From positions 4,030,001 through 4,094,000 of the forward strand of contig NZ_CP108032.1 of the NCBI RefSeq assembly GCF_036169555.1: a stretch of DNA of 64,000 nt, given 5' to 3'. This document shows, one piece after another, positions 52,439-61,627 of the stretch (position 1 is its first letter; each line of letters begins with the position of its first letter). This DNA comes from Streptomyces sp. NBC_00306. Its GTDB lineage: Bacteria > Actinomycetota > Actinomycetes > Streptomycetales > Streptomycetaceae. Below the pieces are notes generated by a model. The model was not told where the DNA came from, did not search any database, and saw only the letters and a program-made list of their open reading frames with translations. The position numbers were made by a program, and so were the translations under genes.

Positions 52439-55042
52439 ATGGCCGACGAGAACACCCCTGTGATGCCCGAAGAGGAACCCGCCATTCCGGGCGTGGGGAT
52501 GCGCGTGGAGCCCGTCGGGCTCGAGACCGAGATGCAGCGCTCCTACCTCGACTACGCGATGTCCGTCATCGTGTCGCGTGCGCTGCCCGACGTACGGGAC
52601 GGTCTCAAGCCCGTCCACCGGCGTGTGCTGTACGCGATGTACGACGGCGGATACCGGCCCGAGAAGGGCTTCTACAAGTGCGCCCGTGTGGTCGGCGACG
52701 TCATGGGTACCTACCACCCGCACGGTGACTCCTCGATCTACGACGCCCTGGTCCGTCTGGCCCAGCCGTGGTCGATGCGCATGCCGCTGGTGGACTCCAA
52801 CGGCAACTTCGGCTCCCCGGGCAACGACCCGGCCGCCGCCATGCGGTACACCGAGTGCCGGCTCAAGCCGCTGTCCATGGAGATGCTCCGGGACATCGAC
52901 GAGGAGACCGTCGACTTCCAGGACAACTACGACGGCCGCAACCAGGAGCCGACGGTTCTGCCGGCGCGGTTCCCGAACCTGATGGTCAACGGCTCGGCCG
53001 GTATCGCGGTCGGTATGGCGACCAACATCCCGCCGCACAACCTCCGCGAGGTCGCGGCCGGCGCCCAGTGGGCGCTGGAGCACCCCGAAGCGACGCACGA
53101 GGAGCTGCTCGACGCGCTCATCGAGCGGATCAAGGGCCCGGACTTCCCGAGCGGTGCGCTGGTCGTGGGCCGCAAGGGCATCGAGGAGGCGTACCGCACC
53201 GGTCGCGGCTCCATCACGATGCGCGCGGTCGTCGACGTCGAGGAGATCCAGAACCGCCAGTGCCTGGTGGTCACGGAGCTTCCGTACCAGACCAACCCGG
53301 ACAACCTCGCCCAGAAGATCGCCGACCTGGTGAAGGACGGCAAGATCGGCGGGATCGCGGACGTCCGCGACGAGACCTCCTCGCGAACCGGTCAGCGTCT
53401 GGTCATCGTGCTCAAGCGCGACGCGGTCGCCAAGGTCGTGCTGAACAACCTGTACAAGCACACCGACCTGCAGACGAACTTCGGCGCGAACATGCTGGCA
53501 CTGGTCGACGGCGTGCCGCGCACGCTGTCCCTGGACGCCTTCATCCGCCACTGGGTGACGCACCAGGTCGAGGTCATCGTCCGGCGCACGAAGTTCCGGC
53601 TGCGCAAGGCCGAGGAGCGGGCGCACATCCTGCGCGGTCTGCTCAAGGCTCTGGACGCGATCGACGAGGTCATCGCGCTGATCCGGCGCAGTGACACGGT
53701 CGAGATTGCGCGCGGCGGCCTGATGGACCTCCTGGAGATCGACGAGATCCAGGCCAACGCCATCCTCGAGATGCAGCTGCGCCGACTGGCCGCCCTGGAG
53801 CGCCAGAAGATTGTGCAGGAGCACGACGAGCTGCAGGCGAAGATCAACGAGTACAACGCGATCCTCGCCTCGCCGGAGAAGCAGCGCCAGATCGTCAGCG
53901 AGGAACTGGCCGTCCTGGTCGAGAAGTTCGGCGACGACCGGCGGTCCAAGCTGGTGCCCTTCGACGGTGACATGTCCATCGAGGACCTGATCGCCGAGGA
54001 GGACATCGTCGTCACCATCACGCGTGGCGGCTATGTGAAGCGCACGAAGACCGACGACTACCGCTCGCAGAAGCGGGGCGGCAAGGGCGTACGGGGCACG
54101 AAGCTCAAGGAAGACGACATCGTCGACCACTTCTTCGTCTCCACCACGCACCACTGGCTGCTCTTCTTCACCAACAAGGGCCGCGTCTACCGGGCCAAGG
54201 CGTACGAGCTCCCCGACGCCGGACGTGATGCCCGGGGTCAGCACGTTGCCAACCTGCTGGCCTTCCAGCCGGACGAGCAGATCGCCGAGATCCTGGCGAT
54301 CCGCGACTACAACGCCGCGCCGTACCTGGTGCTCGCCACCAAGGGCGGCCTGGTCAAGAAGACCCCGCTGAAGGACTACGACTCACCCCGCTCGGGCGGC
54401 GTCATCGCGATCAATCTTCGTGAGACGGACGACGGCAGCGACGACGAGCTGATCGGCGCCGAGCTGGTCTCGGCCGAGGACGACCTGCTGCTCATCAGCA
54501 GGAAGGCCCAGTCGATCCGGTTCACCGCGACGGACGACGCACTGCGCCCGATGGGCCGTGCGACCTCGGGCGTCAAGGGCATGAGTTTCCGTGAGGGGGA
54601 CCAGCTCCTCTCGATGAATGTGGTGCGGCCCGGTACGTTCGTGTTCACTGCTACCGACGGTGGGTACGCCAAGCGGACCGCCGTCGACGAGTACCGCGTC
54701 CAGGGTCGTGGTGGCCTCGGTATCAAGGCCGCCAAGATCGTGGAGGACCGTGGGTCGCTCGTGGGCGCGCTGGTGGTCGAGGAGACGGATGAGATCCTCG
54801 CCATCACCCTTGGTGGCGGTGTGATTCGTACGCGAGTCAACGAAGTCAGGGAGACGGGCCGTGACACCATGGGCGTCCAACTGATCAACCTGGGCAAGCG
54901 TGATGCCGTTGTCGGTATCGCTCGCAACGCCGAGGCTGGTCGTGAGGCCGAAGAGGTCGAAGGGACCGATGAAGCCGACGCCGGTGGGGCCGAGGCTGCT
55001 GTCGAGGGCACGGAGTCCTCGGCCGGGGAGCACGAGGAGTAG
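52439..55042 (+). CDS. gyrA: DNA gyrase subunit A
   Basis: An 867-residue subunit from ATG 52439. The active-site tyrosine is Y137 in AAAMRYTECRL, which forms the covalent link to cleaved DNA. The quinolone-determining region reads HPHGDSSIYD (93-102), with Ser98 at the position that is often mutated in resistant strains; it is the sensitive type. The coiled gate is at ~400-470, and the C-terminal six-bladed beta-pinwheel starts ~530, with GyrA-box-like QKRGGKGVRG near 543-552. The acidic Glu/Ala/Gly tail is species-specific. It forms an operon with gyrB and probably with the next gene, 3 bases downstream. Confidence 0.98.
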   Translation: MADENTPVMPEEEPAIPGVGMRVEPVGLETEMQRSYLDYAMSVIVSRALPDVRDGLKPVHRRVLYAMYDGGYRPEKGFYKCARVVGDVMGTYHPHGDSSIYDALVRLAQPWSMRMPLVDSNGNFGSPGNDPAAAMRYTECRLKPLSMEMLRDIDEETVDFQDNYDGRNQEPTVLPARFPNLMVNGSAGIAVGMATNIPPHNLREVAAGAQWALEHPEATHEELLDALIERIKGPDFPSGALVVGRKGIEEAYRTGRGSITMRAVVDVEEIQNRQCLVVTELPYQTNPDNLAQKIADLVKDGKIGGIADVRDETSSRTGQRLVIVLKRDAVAKVVLNNLYKHTDLQTNFGANMLALVDGVPRTLSLDAFIRHWVTHQVEVIVRRTKFRLRKAEERAHILRGLLKALDAIDEVIALIRRSDTVEIARGGLMDLLEIDEIQANAILEMQLRRLAALERQKIVQEHDELQAKINEYNAILASPEKQRQIVSEELAVLVEKFGDDRRSKLVPFDGDMSIEDLIAEEDIVVTITRGGYVKRTKTDDYRSQKRGGKGVRGTKLKEDDIVDHFFVSTTHHWLLFFTNKGRVYRAKAYELPDAGRDARGQHVANLLAFQPDEQIAEILAIRDYNAAPYLVLATKGGLVKKTPLKDYDSPRSGGVIAINLRETDDGSDDELIGAELVSAEDDLLLISRKAQSIRFTATDDALRPMGRATSGVKGMSFREGDQLLSMNVVRPGTFVFTATDGGYAKRTAVDEYRVQGRGGLGIKAAKIVEDRGSLVGALVVEETDEILAITLGGGVIRTRVNEVRETGRDTMGVQLINLGKRDAVVGIARNAEAGREAEEVEGTDEADAGGAEAAVEGTESSAGEHEE

Positions 55043-55045
55043 AGC

Positions 55046-55708
55046 GTGAGTGGAGCCACGGGCGCCGGTTCGGCCGCTGCCGGAGCTGGAGCGAACGGTG
55101 CCCGTGGCCCTGCCGCGGACTCCCAAGGCGGGGGCACCCCCGCCGATGGCAGGGGGATGACGGTGACGGACACCCGGGGGCCCAATGCCCCGTACGAGAC
55201 GTATGCGGGCGAGCAGCCGGCCCCTCAGCAGCCGGCACAGCCGTACCACCCGCCGCAGGCCTACCAGTCGCCCCAGGGCGGCGGCGGGACCCAGGGAGGC
55301 GTCCGCCTGCCGCGCACCGGGGCGCGGACGACTCCGCGCACCCGAAAGGCGCGGCTGCGTGTCGCCAAGGCCGACCCCTGGTCGGTGATGAAGGTCAGCT
55401 TCCTGCTCTCCATCGCGCTGGGCATCTGCACGGTGATCGCGTCCGCGGTGCTGTGGATGGTCATGGACGCGATGGGCGTCTTCTCGACGGTCGGCGGGAC
55501 GATCAGCGAGGCCACCGGCTCGAACGAGAGCAACGGCTTCGACCTCCAGTCGTTCCTGTCGCTCCCGCGCGTCCTCATCTTCACCTCGGTCATCGCGGTG
55601 ATCGATGTGGTGCTGGCCACAGCGCTGGCGACGCTCGGAGCCTTCATCTACAACCTCTCCGCGGGGTTTGTGGGCGGCGTCGAGCTCACGCTGGCGGAGG
55701 ACGAGTAA
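55046..55708 (+). CDS. DUF3566 domain membrane protein
   Basis: A 220-residue protein from GTG 55046, immediately after gyrA. A disordered Ala/Gly/Pro/Gln-rich head (1-105) precedes a DUF3566 domain, with a basic RVAKADPWSVMKVSFLLSIA element and two membrane helices at ~116-138 and ~170-197. The family is fixed beside gyrA in actinobacteria and its role is unknown. A link to cell division or chromosome-membrane contact has been suggested by position only. Confidence 0.88.
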   Translation: MSGATGAGSAAAGAGANGARGPAADSQGGGTPADGRGMTVTDTRGPNAPYETYAGEQPAPQQPAQPYHPPQAYQSPQGGGGTQGGVRLPRTGARTTPRTRKARLRVAKADPWSVMKVSFLLSIALGICTVIASAVLWMVMDAMGVFSTVGGTISEATGSNESNGFDLQSFLSLPRVLIFTSVIAVIDVVLATALATLGAFIYNLSAGFVGGVELTLAEDE

Positions 55709-55713
55709 CCGAT

Positions 55714-55743
55714 TTGGGAGCTGCGCCAGACGTGCGCTAATCT
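55714..55743 (+). promoter_or_regulatory. Candidate promoter for tRNA-Ile
   Basis: TTGGGA (55714-55719), an 18-base spacer and TAATCT (55738-55743), 24 bases before the tRNA. Weak but well placed. Confidence 0.4.
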
Positions 55744-55767
55744 TCAGAAGTCAGCGCGCAGCGCGGC

Positions 55768-55844
55768 GGGGCTATAGCTCAGTTGGTTAGAGCGCATCCC
55801 TGATAAGGATGAGGCCACAGGTTCAAATCCTGTTAGCCCCACCA
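55768..55844 (+). tRNA. tRNA-Ile (GAU)
   Basis: Complete cloverleaf: acceptor GGGGCTA pairs with TAGCCCC, D-arm AGCTCAGTTGGTTAGAGC, anticodon GAT at 55802-55804, T-arm with GTTCAAATC. The 3' CCA is encoded. Read as isoleucine for AUC/AUU codons. Confidence 0.97.
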
Positions 55845-55847
55845 GCC

Positions 55848-55883
55848 GAAAGACCCCCAGCCGATCATGGTTGGGGGTCTTTC
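55848..55883 (+). terminator. tRNA-Ile terminator
   Basis: 15-bp stem (55848-55862 with 55869-55883, one G-U pair), right after the tRNA. Confidence 0.85.
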
Positions 55884-56017
55884 GCATCCCGGGGGTGCGG
55901 TCGCGGCGCCGGGCCGTTCCGGATCCCTTGCCTTCCTCGGCGGCTGTGAAGATGTCCGATCCGGTGCTTGGCATCAGAATTGGCGTTATCCCCTGGTTCC
56001 GCCGGATCGGAGACGCC

Positions 56018-56389
56018 ATGACGGACCTGAAGTTCGAGCAGAAGCGCTCGCTGTCCCGCCTGGAGGCGGCCGATCAGCTGACGGCGCTCGCGGCGGCGCT
56101 GAGGCAGGGCGGCGATGTCTCTCTGGAGCTCGGGTCGGGGACTCTGAGCCTGAAAATTCCCGATGACCTTCGCAGCGAGATCGAGGTCGAGGTCGGTGAC
56201 GGGGAGATCGAGCTGGAGATCGAGTTCACCTGGCCGGTCTCGCACGAGGAGGCCGCGCCCCCGGCGGCCGGGACGGGTACGGCGGCGACCGCCAGGAGGC
56301 GCAGGAGTGCGCCTGCCAAGACCGCGCGGAGCAGCACCGGCACCAGCAGGAGCAAGAGCGCCAAGCGGTCCGCCGCAAAGGCGTCCTGA
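56018..56389 (+). CDS. Amphi-Trp domain protein
   Basis: A 123-residue protein from ATG 56018; frame above it is not conserved. The amphi-Trp domain (~1-75) opens MTDLKFEQKRSLSRLEAADQL and closes with IELEIEFTW. It is a small fold found in proteins of halophiles and actinobacteria, of unknown function. The tail (~80-123) is Ala/Arg/Lys/Ser-rich and positively charged, which would suit nucleic acid or membrane contact. I see no catalytic motif. Confidence 0.82.
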   Translation: MTDLKFEQKRSLSRLEAADQLTALAAALRQGGDVSLELGSGTLSLKIPDDLRSEIEVEVGDGEIELEIEFTWPVSHEEAAPPAAGTGTAATARRRRSAPAKTARSSTGTSRSKSAKRSAAKAS

Positions 56390-56650
56390 GTCGCGTCCTG
56401 AGTCGCGCGGGGGGCCTGTTGCGAATTCTCCGTCGCGTCTGCCGGCGGTGACGTTTCGCCGGTACGACAACTAGGCCGGTGGTTTCGGCAAACGGTGATG
56501 ATGCCGATGGGCAGGAGCGGATCGATCGCTGTGCCCGGGGCTCCAGTTGGGCCCAGGGCGGGACGTACACAGGTCACCGATCGGTATCGGTCGGTGTGTA
56601 TAGTCGGGCGCCAGAAGTCCTCATACGTCAAGGAAAGACGAGGTCGCGCG

Positions 56651-56785
56651 GTGAAGAAGCTTCTCCTGGTCGCACTGGCCGCCATCGGCGGGCTCCTCGT
56701 GTACCGCCAGATCCAGGCGGATCGCGCCGAGCAGGATCTGTGGACGGAGGCGACCGACTCCGTGCCCGCAGGTTCGGGTGTGTGA
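56651..56785 (+). CDS. DLW-39 family small protein
   Basis: A 44-residue peptide from GTG 56651 with GAGG spaced ~8 bases. It has one hydrophobic helix (VKKLLLVALAAIGGLLVYRQ) and the family mark AEQDLWTEATD that gives the name. Found near gyrA in nearly all Streptomyces; function unknown. A likely -10 (TATAGT) is at 56599-56604. A hairpin follows at 56804-56836. Confidence 0.85.
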   Translation: MKKLLLVALAAIGGLLVYRQIQADRAEQDLWTEATDSVPAGSGV

Positions 56786-56803
56786 GACGCAACAGTCTTG
56801 GTT

Positions 56804-56836
56804 GAAGCCCCGGTCGCTCGAAGCGGCCGGGGCTTC
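56804..56836 (+). terminator. Terminator after the DLW-39 gene
   Basis: 10-bp perfect outer stem (56804-56813 with 56827-56836) plus an inner CGCT/AGCG pair, 19 bases after the stop. Confidence 0.75.
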
Positions 56837-57165
56837 GTGCTGTCCGGGGTGCGGGTGGTCGGGGGTACGGGTGCCGGGAAACGGCGTGACCCTTCCGCCC
56901 GCCGGTTCACCTCAGCAAATTGGTTGCTTGCTCAAGCAAACCTGAGGGGTGCTGGGTGAGCACAACCACGGCGACGAGGGGACAACACGGGCTATTCGTC
57001 GTCCGGCGCAGACAGCGGTGCGGGCGACGGGGCAGGATGGTCCCCCCGCGGCGATCGCCGCGGTTGCGGGGCCGGGATGCCGTCATGATCGCGGTCCGCT
57101 GCTCGTCCGGATGCGACACGAGCCGGGCATGCCACCGATACGACCAGCACACCGAGGAGAAGCGC

Positions 57166-58662
57166 GTGAAGAGGCAGCGCGGCAGAGGCCGGGTGACGCT
57201 GGCGGCCATGGCGGCGATGTGCGTGGTGGCGGGGCTGCCGACGCAGGCCCATGCGGCCGGGGAGCCCAATCCGTACGTCTTCGACAGCCAGGCCAAGACG
57301 GTCCAGGGCTCGGCCGTCAACAGTGACGGGCCGGCGTTGACGGCAGGATCGGTCTACAAGGACACGATCAAGCCGGGCGGGAAGCGCTACTACCGTGTCG
57401 ACCTGGACGCCCGGACGAACGCCTACATCTCGGCGGTCGCGGTACCCAAGCTCCAGACCAAGGTTGCTTCCCTCGACAAGCTCTCGGTGAGCATCGAGGA
57501 CCGCTCGGGGACCAAGTGCGGCAGTGGCGACGCCCAGTTCGGGTCTGCCGCGTACGTCAGGCCCGTCGCCGCGTACGCGGACCGGATGATCGACAAGGAC
57601 AGCAGCAGCTGCCAGGAGGCCGGCGCGTACTACGTCCTCATCGAGCGGGACGGCGACGCGGCGTCCAGTCCCGAACCGTGGGACGTGGAGATCCGTTTCG
57701 CCGCTGAGCCCGGCCTGAAGGCGGCCGGTCCGACGGCGGCGCCCGAGAACTGGCCGTCCGCCTCTCCCCCGCCTCCGGCAGGCAGCCCGCAGAAGCGCGC
57801 CGGCGGCACGAGCTTCTCCGACGCCACCGGCCTCACCGAGGGCGAGTGGCAGGACGAGATCCTCCCGGGCCGGACGCGGTTCTACCGGGTGCCGCTCGAC
57901 TGGGGTCAGCAGATCTTCGCCAGCGCCGACCTGGGCACCAGCCCGACGGCCTCCGACACCACCCAGAGCGTGTCCAGCGCGCTGTCGGTGTCCCTGCACA
58001 ACCCGGCGCGCGGTCTCGTCGACGAGACCGCGAGCGTGTACTACGACGGCAAGCAGAAGTCCGTCGCGCTCGACCCGGTGCCACCGGTGGCGTACGAGAA
58101 CCGCTTCGACTCGACCGAGTCCACCAGCGCCATGCGGTTCGCGGGCTGGTACTACATCGCGGTGACGCTGAGCCCCGAGGTCGGCGCGGAGTACGGGAGC
58201 GGGGCGCTCTCGCTGACGCTCCGGGTCAACGTCAAGGGCAAGCCGAAGTCGGTTCCGGCCTACGACGGCGCCGCGGGCGACTTCCAGGTGACCGAGGACG
58301 ACCAGGCGGCCGCCGACAGCGGGAAGAGCGGCTCGGACGAGGACGGGAGCGACCCGCTGCAGCTGGTGGCCGCCGTCCTGATCGGTACGGGCACCGTGCT
58401 GCTGCTCGGACTGGGGGTGTGGCTGCTGCTGAAGCGCCGGCGGGCCTCCGCCGCACCCGCGGACCCGGGTGCCGGTACGCCGGCGGTGCCGGGGCAGGGA
58501 CCGGCGACGCTCCCGGATCAGGGGCATGTGCCGGGCGGCCACGCGCACGGTGGTCAGGTTCCGGGCGGTCACGCGCAGGGTGATTACGGGCAGGGCGGCC
58601 AGGTGCCCGGGCAGGCTCCGGGGGCGCAGCAGGGTCAGTTCGGGCCGCCGCCGAGCTGGTAA
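57166..58662 (+). CDS. Secreted, membrane-anchored protein with Gly/His/Gln tail
   Basis: A 498-residue protein from GTG 57166 with GAGGAG upstream; the frame is open to 56920 but not coding there. Signal peptide at 1-26 ends …PTQAHA. The extracellular part (27-394) has two similar beta-rich halves, each with Y-D-T-I-K-P-G-G-K-R-Y-Y-R-V-D-L or R-T-R-F-Y-R-V-P-L-D-W (pre-peptidase-like beta sandwiches), and a pair of Cys. A membrane helix at ~395-422 precedes a cytoplasmic tail of GGHAQG/GQVPG repeats. I do not recognise a function. Similar proteins accompany type VII-like and sporulation loci, but that is not evident here. Confidence 0.78.
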   Translation: MKRQRGRGRVTLAAMAAMCVVAGLPTQAHAAGEPNPYVFDSQAKTVQGSAVNSDGPALTAGSVYKDTIKPGGKRYYRVDLDARTNAYISAVAVPKLQTKVASLDKLSVSIEDRSGTKCGSGDAQFGSAAYVRPVAAYADRMIDKDSSSCQEAGAYYVLIERDGDAASSPEPWDVEIRFAAEPGLKAAGPTAAPENWPSASPPPPAGSPQKRAGGTSFSDATGLTEGEWQDEILPGRTRFYRVPLDWGQQIFASADLGTSPTASDTTQSVSSALSVSLHNPARGLVDETASVYYDGKQKSVALDPVPPVAYENRFDSTESTSAMRFAGWYYIAVTLSPEVGAEYGSGALSLTLRVNVKGKPKSVPAYDGAAGDFQVTEDDQAAADSGKSGSDEDGSDPLQLVAAVLIGTGTVLLLGLGVWLLLKRRRASAAPADPGAGTPAVPGQGPATLPDQGHVPGGHAHGGQVPGGHAQGDYGQGGQVPGQAPGAQQGQFGPPPSW

Positions 58663-58708
58663 CCCGGCTGGAAGGGCTCACCCGGCCAGGAGCGCCCGCC
58701 GGGAGGGC

Positions 58709-60079
58709 TCAGGCCTGGGTCAACGCCCAGATGCCCACGGCGAAACAGAGCAGCGCGACGATCAGCATCGGGACCGCGACCTTCGGGGGCGGTCCCGTTC
58801 GCTGTGTGCCCACCCCCGGAATCGGCGTATGCGGGAACGGAACCTGAGGGCTCTGAGCGGTGTAAGCACGAGTGAGAGGCGATTCGTGCCGCATCGGGGC
58901 CGTCGGAGCGGTCCCGGAGTGCGAGGGCTGCTCCGGTGTGGGGTGGCCCAGAGGGGAGGCGTGGTGCGCAGTGGGGCGAGCGGGCGTCGGAGCCGGCTGT
59001 GGGGTCGCCGGCACGGGGGGAGGAGTGACGGGCTGCGCGGGGTGGTCCACGTACGGAGGCACCGCGGGCGGCTGCTGGGGTGGAGGAGTGACCGGGAAGC
59101 TGCCCGTATGCGACGGCGGATGGGCCGGCTGTGCGGGGGGCTGCGTCGGCTCGGTGACCGGTGCCGTGTACCCGGCCGGCGCGCTTTGGGGGGACGGCTG
59201 CTCGGGGCCGCAGGGGCCGAACCCGGGGGGAAGAGGCCCCAGTTGGTCGAAGACCTCGACCGGCTCGTCGTCGGGCCCGGGATCCGGAAGCATCTCGACG
59301 GCCGCGGTGAGCGCCTTGCGGGCCCCTGTGGCCGTACGGAAGCGGGTATCGGGGTCCGGCTGCAGCAGACCCGCCAGGACCTGCCACAGCGGCTCGGGTA
59401 TGCCCGCGGGAGCGCCCGGGGTGCCGTGGTGCGTGAAGTGCTCCACCAGCGCACGGGAGTCGGGCTTCTGCCCCTGGAGCAGATAGAGCGCGACCAGGCC
59501 GACCGCGAAGAGGTCCGCGGTGAACTCCGGCTCCGCGCCCAGCATCTGCTCGGGAGCGAAGTAACCGGGCGTGCCCACCACATGGTTGGTCTCCGTCAGC
59601 CGGGGCTCGCCCTTGCGCATGGAGATACCGAAGTCCGACAGACGCAGATGCGGACGCTTCGTCCCGGTCGCCTCCAGCAAAATGTTCGCCGGCTTGATGT
59701 CGCGGTGCACGACCCCCTCCGCGTGCACCGCGGCCAGTCCGGCCAGCAGCTGGTCGAGAAGCGTGCACACGAAGGCGGGTGGCAGCGGGCCGTAGTCACC
59801 GATGAGGTGCGCCAGCGATCCGCCGCTCACCAGATCCATGGTGAACAGGACCTTGTCGTCGTCCGCCGCCCAGCTCGCGGGAGCGAGGACATGGGGGTGA
59901 TCGATCCGCAGCGCCTGCTCGCGGACGAAGCGCAGCAGGGTGTGCGCGTCGCTCTGCTGCAGCACCTTCGCTGCCACATAGCGACGGCGCCGGTGGTCCC
60001 AGGCGCGCCAGACCGCACCGACACCACCGCGCCCGATCGGGTCGATCAGCTCGTACCGACCAGCGAAGACCTCACCCAT
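58709..60079 (-). CDS. Serine/threonine protein kinase (membrane-anchored)
   Basis: A 456-residue kinase from ATG 60079. The catalytic domain (1-270) is intact: GRGGVG at 16-21, Lys38, HRDIKPAN at 125-132, DFG at 149-151, and APEQ at ~174-177. A Pro/Gln/Thr-rich linker (~280-430) is likely a flexible cytoplasmic segment, and a single membrane helix lies at ~434-453 with only a few residues outside, so it has no sensor domain. It is PknB-like in the catalytic part. It lies 45 bases downstream of the XRE regulator gene on the same strand and is probably cotranscribed with it. Confidence 0.94.
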   Translation of the reverse strand: MGEVFAGRYELIDPIGRGGVGAVWRAWDHRRRRYVAAKVLQQSDAHTLLRFVREQALRIDHPHVLAPASWAADDDKVLFTMDLVSGGSLAHLIGDYGPLPPAFVCTLLDQLLAGLAAVHAEGVVHRDIKPANILLEATGTKRPHLRLSDFGISMRKGEPRLTETNHVVGTPGYFAPEQMLGAEPEFTADLFAVGLVALYLLQGQKPDSRALVEHFTHHGTPGAPAGIPEPLWQVLAGLLQPDPDTRFRTATGARKALTAAVEMLPDPGPDDEPVEVFDQLGPLPPGFGPCGPEQPSPQSAPAGYTAPVTEPTQPPAQPAHPPSHTGSFPVTPPPQQPPAVPPYVDHPAQPVTPPPVPATPQPAPTPARPTAHHASPLGHPTPEQPSHSGTAPTAPMRHESPLTRAYTAQSPQVPFPHTPIPGVGTQRTGPPPKVAVPMLIVALLCFAVGIWALTQA

Positions 60080-60124
60080 GGCGCTGCGCCCGCTCCCGTT
60101 CCCTCGTGAGGCGTCCGCCCCGCG

Positions 60125-60673
60125 TCAGTTCTGGTGCGATTCGTAGTGGGCGACGGCGTCCGCGGTGCGTCCGGCGCCGTACACCCGGAGGAACTCTGCC
60201 AGCTCCGGGTGGCTCGAGGCGAGGGAGTCGGCGGCATCGATGATGTCGCCGGCGGCGGCCACGGAGCGCAGCAGCGACTGGATCTCACGGACGACCCGGC
60301 GCACCGTCGGAGCTCCGGAGCTGTTCGTGCTCTGGCTCGTTCCGGTGAGGACGGATCCGCCCTGCGACTTCTTGATCTCTTCCATCCGGTCGGTGGCTTC
60401 GACCGCGCTGACGCTGCCGTCGGCGACAAGACTCGCCAACTCCTGCAGAGCCTGCACACGTTGGACCACCGCGGGATTGCCGATCTTGGCCCGCTGGCCG
60501 CTCATCAGCTGGGACAGCATCGGAGCCGACAGTCCGAGCACGGCTGCGAGCCGGGCCTGATTGAGACCCAGGTCGTCGATCAGCCGGCGGAAGAGCGCCC
60601 CCAACGGCTCCCCGTACCAGCTGCGCTGCAGCTCTCTGGCTCTTGCGGTCGTTTCCTGCTGAGCGGCGTCCAT
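60125..60673 (-). CDS. XRE family helix-turn-helix regulator
   Basis: A 182-residue protein from ATG 60673. The helix-turn-helix is at ~33-72 (LNQARLAAVLGLSAPMLSQLMSGQRAKIG). The rest (~80-180) is helical with no known domain. It is fixed upstream of the kinase gene in Streptomyces, so it may be a substrate or a regulator of that kinase; this is inference. Promoter faces right at ~60700-60780, opposite the tRNA-Ala promoter. Confidence 0.88.
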   Translation of the reverse strand: MDAAQQETTARARELQRSWYGEPLGALFRRLIDDLGLNQARLAAVLGLSAPMLSQLMSGQRAKIGNPAVVQRVQALQELASLVADGSVSAVEATDRMEEIKKSQGGSVLTGTSQSTNSSGAPTVRRVVREIQSLLRSVAAAGDIIDAADSLASSHPELAEFLRVYGAGRTADAVAHYESHQN

Positions 60674-60772
60674 GGCGTCTCCCCATCGCTTTCCCCAAAG
60701 CGGGCTTCGCTGCTGCGAACCACGTCGTGCATCTTACGGAGAGTGGTCGCCCACCGGGAGCCCCAATCCCTT

Positions 60773-60803
60773 TTGCAGGAACCGGGGGGTGACCCGGTAC
60801 TGT
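60773..60803 (+). promoter_or_regulatory. Candidate promoter for tRNA-Ala
   Basis: TTGCAG (60773-60778) and TACTGT (60798-60803), 19-base spacing, 12 bases before the tRNA. Confidence 0.4.
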
Positions 60804-60815
60804 GGTCTGCGACCA

Positions 60816-60888
60816 GGGGCCTTAGCTCAGTTGGTAGAGCGCTGTCTTTGCATGGCAGATGTCAGGGGTTCGACTCCCCTAGGCTCCA
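60816..60888 (+). tRNA. tRNA-Ala (UGC)
   Basis: Acceptor GGGGCCT pairs with AGGCTCC, including the G3-U70 pair that marks alanine tRNAs. Anticodon TGC is at 60849-60851. The 3' CCA is not encoded, so it depends on the CCA enzyme in this window. Serves GCA and GCG codons. Confidence 0.97.
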
Positions 60889-60894
60889 CACACG

Positions 60895-60934
60895 AAGAGC
60901 GCCCCGGCCTGTTTCCGCAGGCCGGGGCGCTCTT
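60895..60934 (+). terminator. tRNA-Ala rho-independent terminator
   Basis: Perfect 17-bp stem (60895-60911 with 60918-60934) followed by a run of T, a textbook intrinsic terminator that is uncommon in this GC-rich genome. Confidence 0.92.
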
Positions 60935-61080
60935 TTTTGGTTTTTCCGGGGCCTCCTTGGGCCGTCCGGGTGGTGTTCATCAGAAGAACCGCCTATGTCC
61001 TGCGTCGGTCCTTCGCAACTCGAGATGCGTACACATCATGAGAAAGGTATGTAGATCGCCCAACCCGAAAGCGAGGGGTC

Positions 61081-61446
61081 ATGGCCGCCATCAAGGTCAG
61101 GAATCTGTGGACCGCATTCTTCACCGCGCTCGTCGCGCTGCTTGCCTCGGTGGGTCTCACCACCGTCGCGTCGGCCGCGCAGCAGTCGGCCGTTCAGACG
61201 CCGGAGCGTACCGATCTGCCGCGTCAGACGCGTACGGAGGCCGTTCGAGGGACGGTGCCGGCGCAGAGTACGCGCTGGAGCCCGACCGTGCGCGACAGGT
61301 CACTGCCGCCCACGATCAAGCAGCGCATCAGCGCCGAGGCACACGGTTCGTCTCCCGCCACCCGGCACCTGTCCGCCGAGAGCGACGACGCCGCGATCGA
61401 GCCGGGCTCGGACGCACTCGCGGACCGCGCGCTCACCTCGGCATGA
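61081..61446 (+). CDS. Small secreted protein of unknown function (DUF6344-like)
   Basis: A 121-residue protein from ATG 61081 with GCGAGGGG upstream. It has a signal peptide (KVRNLWTAFFTALVALLASVGLTTVASA) and then a ~90-residue polar region rich in Thr, Ser, Arg and Ala with no Cys. Short proteins of this type occur throughout Streptomyces near ppi; the name DUF6344 is from memory and unsure. No catalytic motif. Confidence 0.65.
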   Translation: MAAIKVRNLWTAFFTALVALLASVGLTTVASAAQQSAVQTPERTDLPRQTRTEAVRGTVPAQSTRWSPTVRDRSLPPTIKQRISAEAHGSSPATRHLSAESDDAAIEPGSDALADRALTSA

Positions 61447-61472
61447 GGCGCCGGGAGCACTCACCTCTCCCG

Positions 61473-61570
61473 GCACCACAGCGCACGTCCCGTTCCGCAG
61501 CACCACAGCGCATGTCCTGTTCTGAGGCACCACAGCGCAGGTTCCGTCCTGCGGCACCACAGCGCACGAC
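61473..61570. repeat. 27-bp tandem repeat, 3.6 copies
   Basis: Units begin at 61473, 61500, 61527 and 61554 and share GCACCACAGCGCA; the remainder of each unit varies at several positions. It lies between the convergent ends of two genes and does not code for a conserved protein, although the minus strand reads as a nine-residue repeat (CAVVPQDGT-like). Confidence 0.85.
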
Positions 61571-61627
61571 ACCGCAAGCACTGCTCACGCTCACCGCATC
61601 ACCACCGGCCACACGGGCGGTGACCGA

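Noticed and set aside
50221..52485. A long leftward frame antisense to gyrB
   Set aside because: It mirrors gyrB codon by codon and shows no family features or ribosome site.
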